Shown here piece by piece: positions 1 to 12,949 of a DNA stretch of 64,000 bases (its first letter is position 1; every line of letters starts with the position of its first letter). The notes below the pieces were generated by a model. It was not told the origin of the DNA and did not search any database. It saw only the letters and a list, made by a program, of their open reading frames with translations. Made by a program: the position numbers and the translations under genes. Source of the DNA: Arbacia lixula (lineage: Eukaryota; Echinodermata; Echinoidea; Arbacioida; Arbaciidae); NCBI GenBank assembly GCA_963669155.1, contig OZ022593.1, positions 19,945,683 through 20,009,682 of the forward strand, given 5' to 3'.

Positions 1-195
1 TTTGGTGATGTTTTTTCCAGTTTGGGCAAAGTTCATTGACCTTTAACCTCAAATCTTATCCACCTATCTCCACGCAGTAATCCATTGTTGTGCTACTTTG
101 AGTTGAACATTGAGAAAATTATGTTTGAGCACAGGACAGTTTACTCTTAACTTAGGTAAAAACTCATTTGAAAAAGAGAGACAAAAATAATTTAC

Positions 196-3100
196 CTAAG
201 AAAGCAAGTTTCTTCTTTATGTCAATCTTTTCAGGCATCAGGCTGGCAGCATTGAAGATGAATTCTTTTCCACAAGCAAGCTTCACTTTGACATCTAGCC
301 CATCAACGTGAACAACCTTACCAACTTTTCCGATTGCCTTGGGATTAAAAGTCATTGTACAAAGAATTACAGAGAAAAATTATTACATCAATGTGAACAA
401 CTTTATCCCCATCCTTCCACTGGTCTTGGGAAGAGAATGAAAGATACAAAGACTCGAGTTACTGAGGCAGACATTTACATCTAGTGTATCAATGTAAAAA
501 CCCTCTCTGACCCTTCTGATGGCCTTGTGATAAACGTTCATGACACAAAGTATTTTTATGACATTTTGAGATATTTCATTTTTTATTTTTTATTCAAATT
601 TATTAAAATTTTATTAAAATACAGACTGAAATTTTGTGTGACTTCATACAGACTCTATGATGCTGGCTATATAGTTACAAGTGAGAGGTCAACTGTGGTC
701 AGATTACGGTTGCTTTCTCACATGTTTCATGTTGGTTGTCCACCCTCCGTGTCCAGTCTGCAACCTCTTGACCATCTGCACATCCTCACTCACGCGCACC
801 GGCTGACACAACACAAACCGATGAAGCTAGGCATGCATGCAACAGGCAGGAGATCAAAGTGGAAATATTAGATTGTCTTATCCTGGTAAGGCTTTGTGCA
901 AGGAGAAGTTCAACTCATGGAACGAGGAGGGGATAGATGTTAGACTTGCCGATTATTCCTGCAGAATGTCATGCGAGGTCCTAATCCCACCCACCCGGTC
1001 CCCGCCTGCTCCCTATGATACTCGAGGACTCTGGAATTTATTACAGACTTCTAAGGCCCATATGTAGCTTCTTGTGGTGATCACTGTGTTACTGCATCAC
1101 ACAATGCCAAAGTAGTCAAAAATGATGTAAATTTTTATCATCCTTAATGTTTGATTTGCTTGCGTTGTTTATGGTAATTACAGTACGACATCTCCAATTT
1201 TCATTGCAATATCAGTATGGGTAAAATGCAGTACTAGATTCAGAGATTGGCTTTAAATTGTGGCTGAACTGTTTATCCAGAAATATTGGGGTCGTATATA
1301 AGGGAAGCACTCATTATTCCGAAGGCTCGTTATTCCGAACGCTATGCGACAAATGCTCGGATTAACGGACCCTTTTTCGTTTTCGAACTAACGAGGTATA
1401 GGCAATTTACTTGTTTCGGAATGTCGAACCTTCGGAATATCGAACTGTAACCGTATATAATACCAGAATCATCAAATCGAAAGCACATACCCTCATCCTT
1501 ATCAATCTTAAATCATTGCCCTTCATCCTCCATCCTACATCCTAGATATTTACTTATGGGATGGGATAAACCAGGCAGCAATCCACTTGTCATAGTCGTA
1601 TCACAGTGCAATCAATGCTTAACCCAACATGCAACCCTCACAGACATGTATATCAAACATCTCAAAGCAATACTATTATTCCTCGGCTAGCCACCTCGTG
1701 ATAAAAGTATTGTTTTGAGATTCATTTATGCCTGTAGTTTTAACCCATGTACCTCTGATCAATCTCTTTTTGTATATCTTTGCCATGCAGTTTGTTTCTC
1801 CTGTTATGGCATCCTACAAACTAATTACTTTCACCACACTATTGCAGTGTACATTAGGACTGGTATACACCACCTTTCTCAGAGCGCAAGGGTGAACAGG
1901 ATGCACTCTCTCAGAACCTTTGAAGGTTACCACAAGGTCACCAAGATCAGTCTTTCCACTGACCACACCCTGTTTCCCAATAATCTGAAGAATAAGGAGA
2001 GAGCAACATAAACAAAACATTCTGATCGTACACAATAATGGGATAAAGTGTTCTCCATTAAATTATTATACACAATACGTTGATGAAATCAATGTAAAAT
2101 AACCATCATTGTTCATCGTCCGATTTACTTTCCTGAGGGAATATTTAGAAGGCAAGTCTCTAATCACAGAAAAAATATCAATGCAAGTTCTAAAGGTAGC
2201 AGGCGTATATATTCATAATGTCCAAGATCATCGACAAATGCACATGAACTTGTCCTATTACCACAATGATGAATCGGTTCCTGCCATATCTCCTTCAGGG
2301 AGAGGTATTACCCCCTGTATCCTTCGACCATTTATATATTTTGTGCAACTTTGGGTTCTCTTGAACTGAAATTGCTGCGCTAACGTAAAAAGGGCCAAAA
2401 CCTGTAGCTTAGAGGTGAGTTGTATAGCCACCTGCATTATGTACCTCTTCCATGTGCGGTTCCCAGAGGCCTCTGCGCGTTTGGAGTTTTTCCAGCTCTG
2501 TGACGGATGCTGATACCAACACTTTGTCACCGTCATTGATCGTTGGTTCGTAGCCTGTGAGTGTGGAGGGAAAAGATACCAGTAAACAATCTTAGTGTTT
2601 TCAAATTCTGAACTCCACCTTCCATAAAATTCATGTTTCAATTAAAATGTACACATGTGTGGGAAGTAGTGTGGTATAGTGGTGGCACTGGAGGTGATGT
2701 TGTGGTGGTGGTTGTGCGGTGGTGGCAGTTGTTGTGGTGGTGGTGTTGGTGTGGTGGAGGTGCCTGGTAGTATAGTGGTGGTGGTTGTGTGTTATGAGGA
2801 TGGTGGTGGTGGTAGCGGTGGTGTGGTGAGTTTTTGATGGTGTGTGGTGTGGAGATTGTTGCAGTGATGGTAGTGTGGTAGCGGTGTGGTGGTAGTCCTG
2901 TGATGGTAGTGATGGTTTGGTGATGGTATGGTGTCGGTGTGGTGTGGTGTTGTAACCTCATGTCTGCATGAAATTGTCCTTTCCTGATTTCTTTCTCTAG
3001 GCCGGCCTATTGCTTAAACATGTATTTATGTTTGAGACTATGTGGAGCTGCAAACAAAGCGACTGTTAAATACACCCATTGCGTGCTGTATTTTGAAATG

Positions 3101-6100
3101 TTAGTCCAGAGAATTAAACACAAATGTTAGCCTGCCCCTGTAAGGAAGGGGTCATAAACGGAGCTTGCACTACTTTGGTCAGCCTTCTGGGCAGACAGCC
3201 ACAAGGAGCTGGGGGCATATTTGCCCCTAACCCTATCCCTGCTGCTGTATCAGGAAATGTCAATTGCCACCAGTGGTAACCCATTCCCACACCTCCCACC
3301 CCCTGCCCTCGAATTCGAGCAGTGTGCTGAATTCTCACCAAGGACTGGCAAGTGGCCCTCGTACACGCAACCACCTGATGCAGGTACAATGCAGGCTATG
3401 GGAGCGTGTCCTGTCTCAGACAGCTGTCGCAGTGGACTGGTCTCTCCCTGAACCACTCTTGTCACTGTGTTCTGCCTGTGGCTGTCCTGACCTAGTCAGC
3501 GAGAAAGGAACATCATAGACAGGTATTAACATGGACACATGGACAAAATATATGTGAAGATTGCAACTATTCACGCCGAGCATCGCAAAGGCACACTAAA
3601 GTCCCCCAAAAGGAAGAATCATCAGAAGAGTAGTGAGAGGACTTAATACTTTTAATAGACTTTAAAATGCTCTTTTAAGGTAAATTTTTACAATCCCTTT
3701 CCATTTTTATTCCATTGTGATTATTTGGATGAGGTTTTGTAACTATTTCTGATTGTTTACCTTTCTTGAACCAAGCTGGAAAGTTGACGACCTTTGCTCC
3801 TGAGAAGATTCCATGAATTAGTCGGAAAGGAGAGATACGCCTTGGGTGCATCTTTGGACTGCAGCAGAAACAATAAGAAAACAACAAGGCACCAGATCTA
3901 ATCCATAGATGTTCTCTTATACCCTTCCCCTTGGACCTACCCCATAGATATTCTCTACTGTCCTTTCGCTTCGACGTATCCCATAGATGTTCTCTGCTTC
4001 CCTTCTCTTGAACCAACCACATAGATGTTCTCCACTATCATTTCTCTTGGACTTTCCACATAGATGTACTCTACTACCCTTTCTCTTGGACCTACCACAT
4101 AGATGTTCTCTATTAGCCTTTCTCTTGGACCTACCACGTAGATGTTCTCTATTAGCCTTTCTCTTGGAACTCCTTCATATATGTTCTATACTACCATTTC
4201 TCTTGGACCTTTCCCATAGATATTCTCTACTACCCTTTCTCTTGGATTTACCACATAGAGGTTCTCTGCTCTCCTCACTCTTTGACCTACTACATAGGTA
4301 TACTCTATTATGCTTTCTCTTGGACCTACCACATATATATTCTCTACTACCCTTTCTCTTGAACCTATCCCATAGATGTTCTTTACTACCTTTTCTCTTG
4401 AACCTACCACATAGATGTTGTCTATTAGCCATTCTCTTGGACCTACCACACAGATGTTCTCTACTAACCCTTCTCTTGGACCTAACACATAGATGTTCTC
4501 TATCAGCCTTTCTCTCCGCCTCCTTCATAGATGTTCTCTGCTATCATTTCTCTTCGGCCTACCACATAGATGTTCTCTACAACCCTTTCTCTTGGACCTA
4601 CCACATAGATATTCTCTACTACCATTTCTCTTGAACCTATCCCATATATGTTCTATACTACCATTTCTCTTGGACCTACCACAAAGATGTTCTCTATTAG
4701 CCTTTCTCTTTGAACTCCTTCATATATGTTCTATACTACCATTTCTCTTGGACCTACCACAAAGATGTTCTCTACTACCTTTTCTCTTGGACCTACCACA
4801 TAGAGTTTCTCTGCTCTCCTCACTCTTTGACCTACTATATAGGTATACTCTATTACGCTTTTTCTTGCACCTACCACATAGATATTCTCTATTACCCTTT
4901 CTCTTGAACCTATCCCATAGATGTTCTTTACTACCCTTTCTCTTGGACCTAACACATTGATGTTCTCTATTACCCTTTCTCTTGGTCCTACCACATAAAT
5001 GTTCTCTAATACCCATTCTCTTGGACCAATCCCATAGATGTTCTCTACTTCCCTTTTTCTTGGACTTACCCCATAGAGGTTTTCTGCTCTCCTTTCTCTT
5101 GGACCTATCCTATAGATGTTCTCTAATACCCATTCTCTTGGACCTAACACATAGATGTTCTCTATTACCCTTTCTCTTGGTCCTACCACATAAATGTTCT
5201 CTATTACCAATTCTCTTGGACCTTTCCCATAGATGTTCTCTACTATCCTTTCTCTTGGACCTCCCACATCGATGTTCTCTAGGGTATTACCCTTTTTCTT
5301 GGACCTACCACATAGATGTTCTCTAATACCCATTCTCTTGGACCAATCCCATACATGTTCTCTACTTCCCTTTTTCTTGGACTTACCCCATAGAGGTTTT
5401 CTGCTCTCCTTTCTCTTGGACCTATTATATAGATATTCTCTAAGTACCCTTTCTCTTGGACTTACCACATATATATTCTCTACTATACTCTTTCTCTTGA
5501 ACCTACCCTATAGAGGTTCTCTGCTCTCCTTACTCTTAGACCTATACCTATATGTTCTCTACTATCCTTTCCCTTTTTTCGTTAGGACCTACCCCATAGC
5601 GGTTCTCTGCTCTCCTTTCTCTTGGACGTATCCCATAGATATTCTTTACTACTCTTTCTCTTGGACCTACCACAAAGATGTTCTTTACGACCCTTTCTCT
5701 TGAACCTACCCTATAGAGGTCCTCTACTCTCCTTACTCTTGGACGTACCACATAGTAGTTTCCTATTACCCTTTCTCTTGGACCTACCACATGGATGTTC
5801 TGTACTACCCATTCTCTTGGACCGATCCCATAGATGTTCTGTACTCCCCTTTCCCTTAGACTTACCCCATAGAGATTCTCTACTCTCCTTTCTCTTGGAC
5901 CTATCCTATAGATGTTCTTTAGTACCCTTTCTCTTGGACCTACCCCATAGATATTCTCTATTACCCTTTTTTCTGGACCTATCCCATAGATGTTCTGTAC
6001 TACCCATTCTCTTGGACTGATCCTATAGATGTTCTCTAGTCCCCTTTCTCTTGGACCTACCACATAGATGTTCTCTATTAGCCTTTCTCTTGGAACTCCT

Positions 6101-8689
6101 TCATATATGTTCTCTCCTACCCTTTCTCTTGGACCTACCACATAGAGGTTCTCTGCTCTCCTCACTCTTTGACCTACTACATAGGTATACTCTATTATGC
6201 TATCTCTTGGACCTACCACATATATATTCTCTACTACCCTTCTCTTGGACCTAACACGTAGATGTTCTCTATCAGCCTTTCTCTTGGAACTCCTTCATAT
6301 ATGTTCTATACTACCATTTCTCTTGGACCTTTCCCATAGATATTCTCTACTATCCTTTCTCTTGGAACTACCACATAGAGGTTCTCTGCTCTCTTCACTC
6401 TTTGACCTACTACATAGGTATACTCTATTACGCTTTATCTTGGACCTACCACATAGATATTCTCAATTAAACTTTCTCTTGAACTTATCCCATAGATGTT
6501 CTGTGCTACCCTTTCTCTTGGACCTACCACATAGATGCTCTCCACTATCATTTCTTTTGGACTTTCCACGTAGATGTTCTCTACTACCCTTTCTCTTGGA
6601 TCGATCCCATAGATGTTCTCTACTCCCCTTTTTCTTGGACTTACCCCATAGAGGTTTTCTACTCTCCTTTCTCTTGGACCTATCCTATAGATGTTCTTTG
6701 CTACCCTTTCTCTTGGACCTTTCCCATAGATGTTCTCTACTATCCTTTCTCTTGGACTTCCCACATAGATGTTCTCTAGGGTATTACCGTTTTTCCTGGA
6801 CCTACCACATAGATGTTCTCTAATACCCATTCTCTTGGACAAATCCCATAGATGTTCTCTACTCCCCTTTTCCTTGGACTTACCCCATAGAGGTTTTCTA
6901 CTCTCCTTTCTCTTCGACCTATCCTATAGATATTCTCTAGTACCCTTTCTCTTGGACCTACCACATATATATTCTCTACTATACCCTTTCTCTTGAACCT
7001 ATCCCATAGACGTTCTCTACTATCCTTGCCCGTGGACCTACCCTATAGAGGTTCTCTGCCCTCCTTACTCGTAGACCTATACATAGAATACATACATGTT
7101 CTCTACTATCCTTTCCCTTTTTTCGTTTGGACCTACCCCATAGCGGTTATCTACTCTCCTTTCTCTTGGTCCTACCACATAGATGTTCTCTACTACCCAT
7201 TCTCTTGGATCGATCCCATAGATGTTCTCTACTCCCCTTTTTCTTGGACTTACCCCATAGAGGTCTTCTACTCTCCTTTCTCTTGGACCTATCCTATAGA
7301 TGTTCTCTACCATTTCTCTTGGACCTACCCCATAGAGGTTCTCTACTCTCCTTACTCTTGTACCTACCACATATATATTCTCTATTACTCTTTTTCTTGG
7401 ACCTATCCCATACATGTTTTCTACTCTCCTTACTCTTGTACCTACCACATATATATTCTCTATTACCCTTTTTCCTGGACCCATCCGATAGATGTTCTCT
7501 ACTACCCTATCTCTTGGACCCTTTCTCTTGTACCTACCACAGATATTCTCTATTACCCCTTTTCTTTGACTTATTCCATAGAGGTTTTCTACTCTACCTA
7601 CTCTTGGACCTACCACATAGATATTCTCTATTACCCTTTTTCCTGGACCTACTTCATATATGTTCTATATTACTTCTTATATTCAACCTACCCCATAGCT
7701 GCCCTCTCCTTCTCTTTATCTTGGAATCACCCCATTGATGTTCTGTACTGAATTTTATCTTGGACCTACCCCATAGATGTTAATGCTGAACTTTCAACCC
7801 TCATGAAGACATGGTGGACATCATGTTTGTTATTCATGTAGCAGTCTGTACAGAGGTCAATGGCTGTACATTCTGTGCATCTCCATCGGATCCCCGCAAT
7901 CTCATCCTTATCGCAACCATCGCACCAGATTTTGACATGCAGCACCCCTTCATGAGTAAGGAATTTTGAGAAGCAGAATAATTATATTTCTACATTATAG
8001 AATTAAACGATTGTGCTATAAAAGTACAAACCCACAGCAAACCATGAATTCCATTGCTCTAATTCAAATATGACAGTTATCTTGAGTAATTCATGGCCGT
8101 TGGCGTTTTTTAGCGGAACCTCTGGCTGGTGTACACCAAAATTGAGTTGTTTGCCTGTTTGGCAGCATGTGCACACTTAGTATTCCGCAAGTTAATCTAC
8201 AGTATCTCATAACAGGTCGACCCATAAGTAGAGACAAAAGTTTGTATATGACCAATGACTGATGCGATCCTTCACAGATTTAATTCCAGAGATTATCAGC
8301 TTAATCATTTTAGTTCCATGATTGATATTGAGGTAGCAAATTTGGTGTAAATATGTGCGGTATAAACTTCATTTGATTGCAAAAATTGTTTCGTAATACA
8401 TCAAGCACTGCAAATTTCTTGACGATATTCATATTTGAAAAGGGGATGAATGGAAGGCCATTGTACCTGATTCTGCACTACTAAGGATTCGGAGGTCGTA
8501 GGTGTTGTCGTATCCAGTGCGGTAGAGGCCCTTCCCGCCATTATCCCACTGCACCATGACAGTACGATCAGGAGGACGAGGGTGTGGACCCTTGACCAAG
8601 CTGATCACGGTACCCACATGACCCCGGCCCCCATCTTGGTTCTTGTAGGCCCAGTCAGGGCCCCGGATGACCAGAAGCCCAACTTCCAT
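196..8689 (-). CDS. MIB2-like: MIB2-like E3 ubiquitin ligase family, copy A (partial, exons 1-9)
   Basis: This is the N-terminal half of a Mind-bomb-2-like protein; the ankyrin and RING part lies off the left edge. Exons, high to low: 8689-8467 (MIB/HERC2), 7947-7770 (ZZ), 3858-3761 and 3491-3339 (second MIB/HERC2 region), 2554-2445, 1984-1874, 1541-1491 (tentative), 802-722, 337-196 (MIB repeats). All are bounded by AG/GT and phases agree throughout. Start codon is the ATG at 8689, which has an A at -3 and opens the MIB/HERC2 domain directly. Compared with copies B and C, exon 9 lacks 15 bases (five codons, in frame). The ZZ ligands are intact. MIB proteins act in the cytoplasm and at membranes on Notch ligands and signalling adaptors; that role is family knowledge, not shown here. 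No disabling mutation was seen in the visible exons. Confidence 0.88.
1301..1450. repeat. Palindromic TTCGTTATTCCGAA-type repeat, intron 7, copy A
   Basis: About 150 bases with repeated direct and inverted TTCCGAA / TTCGGAA motifs around a GAGGTATAGGCAATTTAC centre. Lies 40 bases from candidate exon 7. Confidence 0.7.
2657..2950. repeat. GTG-rich low-complexity tract, intron 4, copy A
   Basis: Irregular GTGGTGGTGAT repeats. Equivalents are 24980-25330 (B) and 49870-50145 (C), each with a different arrangement. Confidence 0.85.
3903..7790. repeat. 39-bp minisatellite filling intron 2, copy A
   Basis: About 100 monomers of 39 bases. On the gene strand each reads roughly AACATCTATGTGGTAGGTCC followed by AAGAGAAAGGGTAGTAGAG. 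The array's last monomer at its high end is the exon 2 donor itself. Sub-variants recur in blocks, for example at 4261, 4811, 6148 and 6390, which suggests higher-order repeats. Because 39 is a multiple of 3, long artificial open frames arise on both strands. Confidence 0.95.
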
Positions 8690-8880
8690 GTTTCTCTGTA
8701 AGCAGCCGGGCCTATGAGAAGAAAGAGATATTAAACGGATTGATTGATAGATAAGTTGAAAATACAAATGATAGGTACATAAGTGACAAAGCAGGTGACC
8801 AACATCCATTTGTCTGTCAGCAGCCCTGAGGGGAAAGGTATCAAAAGAGGCATGGAAAGATGAGCTGATGATACATATGA
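8690..8880. repeat. Exon 1-start repeat upstream of copy A
   Basis: A second, degenerate copy of the acceptor-ATG region lies near 8808 (reads MDVGHLLCH on the minus strand) above the true start (MEVGLL at 8689). Confidence 0.55.
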
Positions 8881-9072
8881 TTTGGTTTAGGCAGGTTAAC
8901 CACCTCCCCCCCCCCCCCCCCCCCCCCCCTCCCTTCCGCAGCTTAGCGAGTCTGTGCGGTTTTGAAAAGGGTCAGTTTTGTTGTACAGTCGAAGACCCAT
9001 GCGCAAAATCTCATGCCTAGCTGGTCTCTGCATGCACCTTGTCATCTCTGACCCCCCCCCCCCCTCCCTTGT

Positions 9073-9081
9073 ACACACACA

Positions 9082-9120
<39 letters not shown>
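9073..9120. repeat. (CA)n microsatellite with flanking C runs, unit 1
   Basis: Poly-C at 8906-8929 and 9052-9064, then CA repeats. Unit 3 has a longer CA tract (57688-57793); unit 2 a short one (31077-31105). Confidence 0.95.
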
Positions 9121-9122
<2 letters not shown>

Positions 9123-9318
9123 TAACAAAAAGCTATACGCCTGTATATGGCCGGTGGGTCCACACCATTGAAAATTTGTTCGATAGAAGAATTGTCCCAT
9201 CAGCCGAGCTGTACTCGAATGCATGTATTATTAAGTAAGTGAATCTGTATTTATGAAAACAAAATCCAAATAAGGAATAAGATAATAAGAAGATATATTG
9301 ACACTCGAGTTTACTTAC

Positions 9319-9420
9319 CGACGGCTCCGCTAGCCTGGCCTAACAACCAGCGTAATAAGTGATGACGAGACAGTCCCTGAACCACGCAGGGCACGACAGT
9401 TCGAGATCGGATGAGTCGAG
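9319..9420 (-). other. Candidate 5' UTR exon end of copy A
   Basis: A strong donor (GTCG|GTAAGTAA) occurs upstream of exon 1, and the coding exon is preceded by an acceptor-like CTGCTTACAG just before AGAAACATGG. Only the donor side at 9319 is supported; the upper boundary is a guess. The site is kept in the other copies at 31338 (B, GTAAGG) and 58027 (C). Confidence 0.35.
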
Positions 9421-9654
9421 AGTATACTTGCATCTAATTACTTGGTGACTCCACCTAAAACTAAACGTAATCCTGGGAAATATGATGAAATGTGCCACGC
9501 TCTAATTATGCCTCGATCATACTGAAATTCAATGTTAAATTGTTCAATATCCACGCGTACATACGAACACACGGCACGTATCTCAACTAGCTCCACATTC
9601 TGGGGTTTTTCAAGCTTATTTAGATACCCGTAGTCTTTGCACACTGTTCTGTTT

Positions 9655-10310
9655 ACAAACCACTTTCAAATTCAATGCTCTTTCTTTTATTATTGAGGTA
9701 TGAAACGTCTGTGTATTTCTTTAACCAGATGTATTCTTTGAAATACGACAGTTTTTCATCAAAATAGTGTAGGATTTTTCCCTTATATTCATAATTCATA
9801 TTTAATAGGCCCACTATAAGAGACTGAACCGCAAAGACTAGTCTGAGTTGCGGGGAATCCCCGGCAGCATTTTTTGCGGAACCGTTAACGCGTCAGATGG
9901 GTTTATTTTAACCGTAACGGCGATTTGTGTAGTACCACAGCGCACTATACATTGAGTGCACACACTCTCCACGGTGCTCGCGCGCTACTCAGAGACATAC
10001 ATTGGAAACACTGCATTCTGTTTATACATGTACCATAGAGTTATGTACAAATCAATATTTCATTTACAAATCAATTTTAAATTCAATATTATATCTTTTA
10101 TGATCGAGTTTGTGAAAGTACTGTGTATTTCTATGAGCTACTGTATTCCTTCAAATCTGATAGTTTTTCATCATATCAGGGTAAAATATTCAATTAGATT
10201 CATTATTCATATTCACTTAATAGTAGTGTATTCAATTGGCTCCCTCAAAGATACTGAACCACCAAGACTATTTTGCGTTGCAGGGGAAATCCTGGCTGGG
10301 CAGAGGTGAA
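9655..10310. repeat. Tandem duplication of about 240 bases, unit 1 intergenic
   Basis: 9655-9880 and about 10045-10310 are diverged copies (TTTACAAAYCAnTTT start; ACTGAACCnCnAAGACTA end). Also present in unit 3 (58365-58590 and 58755-59010), but single-copy in unit 2 (31745-31995). Confidence 0.7.
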
Positions 10311-11034
10311 AGTAACAACATAGCATTGCGCAATACACAGGGGCGGGAAGAGCGTATTAAAACAGATTTCGCAATATAGACTTCGCAAAATGTGTCATCA
10401 CGAATGTTGCACCGGTTTGAATATAATAGTTGAATCATCAATTTAAAGAGGTATGACATCCTGCTGATAAGCTGATTTGAATAGAAGCGGAAACAAAATC
10501 AAGAAACAGATTGAAAACAATTGTTTTTCGTTCATTTACAGGATGGAGCACGCTATCCTTACTACTGGATGTATGCCTAAAATTTCTTTGTAGATTGAAA
10601 ACAGTTTAAAAAAAAAATGTAAACACGACAGATGTTATTTATAACATCATGAAATTCTGAATCACTACCGACAATAGTTCTGTAATCTACATAGCTCTGT
10701 CATCTGGTCATAAAGCCAAGGTAGATAAATCAGGTTCTGAGTATTGCGTTATAAAGCATGGTACACATCGCATAATTCTGTTACTATGTAGTGTTACTAA
10801 TGATATTTAAACAAAATCCTAACTTCCATACTGTTGACAGTTTTTGTGCTTGTATTCCATTCAATTTAGCACGGTTTCGTTTTGCTGTAACAATCCTCAT
10901 TTAGAGTATTATTGCGATACTTTCACTGTTTTCATTATCAACGTGTCTGGCGTATTATATTCCCTGTAATTCCGGGAGGCGGGTTGATAAAGATACATGT
11001 ACCATCACTTTCATTCTCCTGACTGAATAGTTTC

Positions 11035-11480
11035 CATCCTTTCCTTCACCATCCTTCTAATTCCGTCTTCTTTGTCATGCCTATTTTCCTTTGTTTTCAT
11101 CTCTAGTTGTTCTATATTTATCCTTCCTTCTTTTCATCTTTTTCATATATTTCTTCTCTTCCATCTCTTTTCCCTTCCTCTTTTCCATGTTTCCTCTTTC
11201 TCTTGTACTTCTCCCTCTTCCTTCTCTTTTCGCTTCCTTCTTTTCATCTTTTTCATATACTTTTCCTCTTCCATCTCTTTTCCCTTCCTCTTTTCCATGT
11301 TTCCTCTTTCTCTCGTACTTCTCCCTCTTCCTTCTCTTTTCCTTCCCTTCTTTTCATCTTTTCCATGTCCTTTCTTGCTCTTGTCCTTCTCTTCTTCCTT
11401 CTCTCTCTCTTCTGCTCCTTGCCTTCTATTTCATATCTTCTTCCATCTTTTCCGCATTCTCCACTTCACACGTCCAGCTC
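11035..11480. repeat. CT-rich repeat, unit 1 (about 111-bp monomer)
   Basis: TTCTTTTCATCTTTTTCATA followed by CCATCTCTTTTCCCTTCCTC is repeated with a step of about 111 bases; unit 1 has the most copies. Predicted Phe/Ser/Leu-rich frames here are artefacts of composition. Confidence 0.8.
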
Positions 11481-12075
11481 TATGTCTGCTCTATGTTTTA
11501 CATGACATTATTCCTTAATCCAGATCTCTCTCATACCATCGACAATATCTCACCCACAGTATTCCAGAAAGCAGATCCACCAAACAGAAACGATCATGAC
11601 AAGATAAAGGACATTTCTTCATCAATTAACACCATTTTAATACTGAAGCTCTGTTGTTCGGCATACTTAATAAATGTTAATCACAACATGTATTTTTGTC
11701 CATGGTGTGTATATGGAAGACAGTTCAGAGTTTGAAGTCAGGTCTCCTCACTACTGCTAATATGCCGAGGTTCATGTTATCGTAAATAAGTGGGATCCAT
11801 ATCTGTATAATATGAGTACTGTGGGTACAAGCAACATAATCACGCATAGAAAAGGGTAAATGAATCGCTTGCGTTCACCACAAGCGTGAATTCATTATCT
11901 CTCACACACAATGCGTAAGCATTTTTTGTATAAACAGTATACACGCTGTATGAATACTGACATTGATATTGATTCCCGAAATGTCTTAATAGGTATTGCA
12001 TACTAGCAGCATTGACTACATATTATTAGAATCAATGACATTAAAGGGAAAGTCAACCTTGAAATTGAATTGGTT

Positions 12076-12499
12076 TTAAAGGGATGGTCCATCCTGAAAT
12101 GAAGTTGTTTTAAATACAAGCAGAAAAATAAAAGAAACATATTAGGGAAGGTTTAATGAAAATCCTTCAAAATATAAGAAAGTTATGATTGTTTAAAGTT
12201 TTAATTTCGTGTTTTTGATGAAGGAATCATCTTTTTTGTAGAGATTTGTGTGTAAAACGTGTGTCAAATGATATATCACATGCACAGAAAAAACCCGACA
12301 CATATTCTTTTAAGAAAATGGAAATTGAAAGAAAAAGAGCATAACATATGGGAGAGCATCTCGCAAGTGACGTCACAAAATAAGAACTTTAATAGATTGC
12401 AATTTTCTTCTTATCCTTTGAGGGATTTTCGTCAAACCTTCACTTATTTGTTGCATCGCGTTCATCTTTCTGCTTTTATCAAAAGCAATTCGACTTCAG
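12076..12499. mobile_element. Related MITE, unit 1 (first member, 3' end lost)
   Basis: Starts TTAAAGGGATGGTCCATCC and shares its interior with the 14902 element (AAAGAAACATATTAG, GTGACGTCACAAAA, TTTCTGCTTTTAT). The right terminal repeat is missing here. It is preceded by a solo end (about 12041-12075) of another member. Confidence 0.7.
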
Positions 12500-12949
12500 T
12501 CTTCCTTGCCCTCCTCTTTAATAATGAAAACTGTGGTAAAATGGTGAGAGATCTTGACTGGTGCAGAGAGATCCTGGGTTCCTGTCTGCTTTTTTTTGTA
12601 GCACTGGTAGAAAACTTGGTAGGATTTATTCCTTATCTAACATAATCAACGAGCTTCTAGTGATGACAACTGCTTGGCTTAAGGCCAGGCTACGAATCCA
12701 GGGGCCACCTTCATGAAACCTCACTAACCTAGTAAGTTACTAAAAATGTGTGTAGCTTGAGGAGGTTCTGAAGCCAACTAGGCTAGTAAGGTTTCATGAA
12801 GATGGCCCCAGTGCTCTGAGTGGTGCTGGGTACCAGAAAAGTGCGATATCAGGCTATCATCATTTCCAGTAAGCTCTATCTGGTTAACTGCAGTGTTTAC
12901 CAGAGAGGTTGAGTTGACATCTTTTTATAAGTGGAAATGATTCTTATTA

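Noticed and set aside
1491..1541. A possible premature TGA in copy A exon 7 (CGA in B and C)
   Set aside because: The stop appears only in a frame that breaks phase with exon 8. In the phase-compatible frame the change is silent (AAC to AAT).
3903..7790. CRISPR-like look of regularly repeated 39-bp units
   Set aside because: There are no unique spacers; it is a direct head-to-tail minisatellite inside an animal intron.
8429..8809. Longer N-terminus for copy A starting MDVGHLLCH
   Set aside because: That upstream ATG lies in a repeat of the exon 1 start and is separated from the true start by an acceptor-like site; B and C do not keep the frame.
11072..11735. Phe/Ser/Leu-rich open frames that look like a membrane protein
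   Set aside because: They lie in a CT-rich tandem repeat that varies in length between units without keeping frame.
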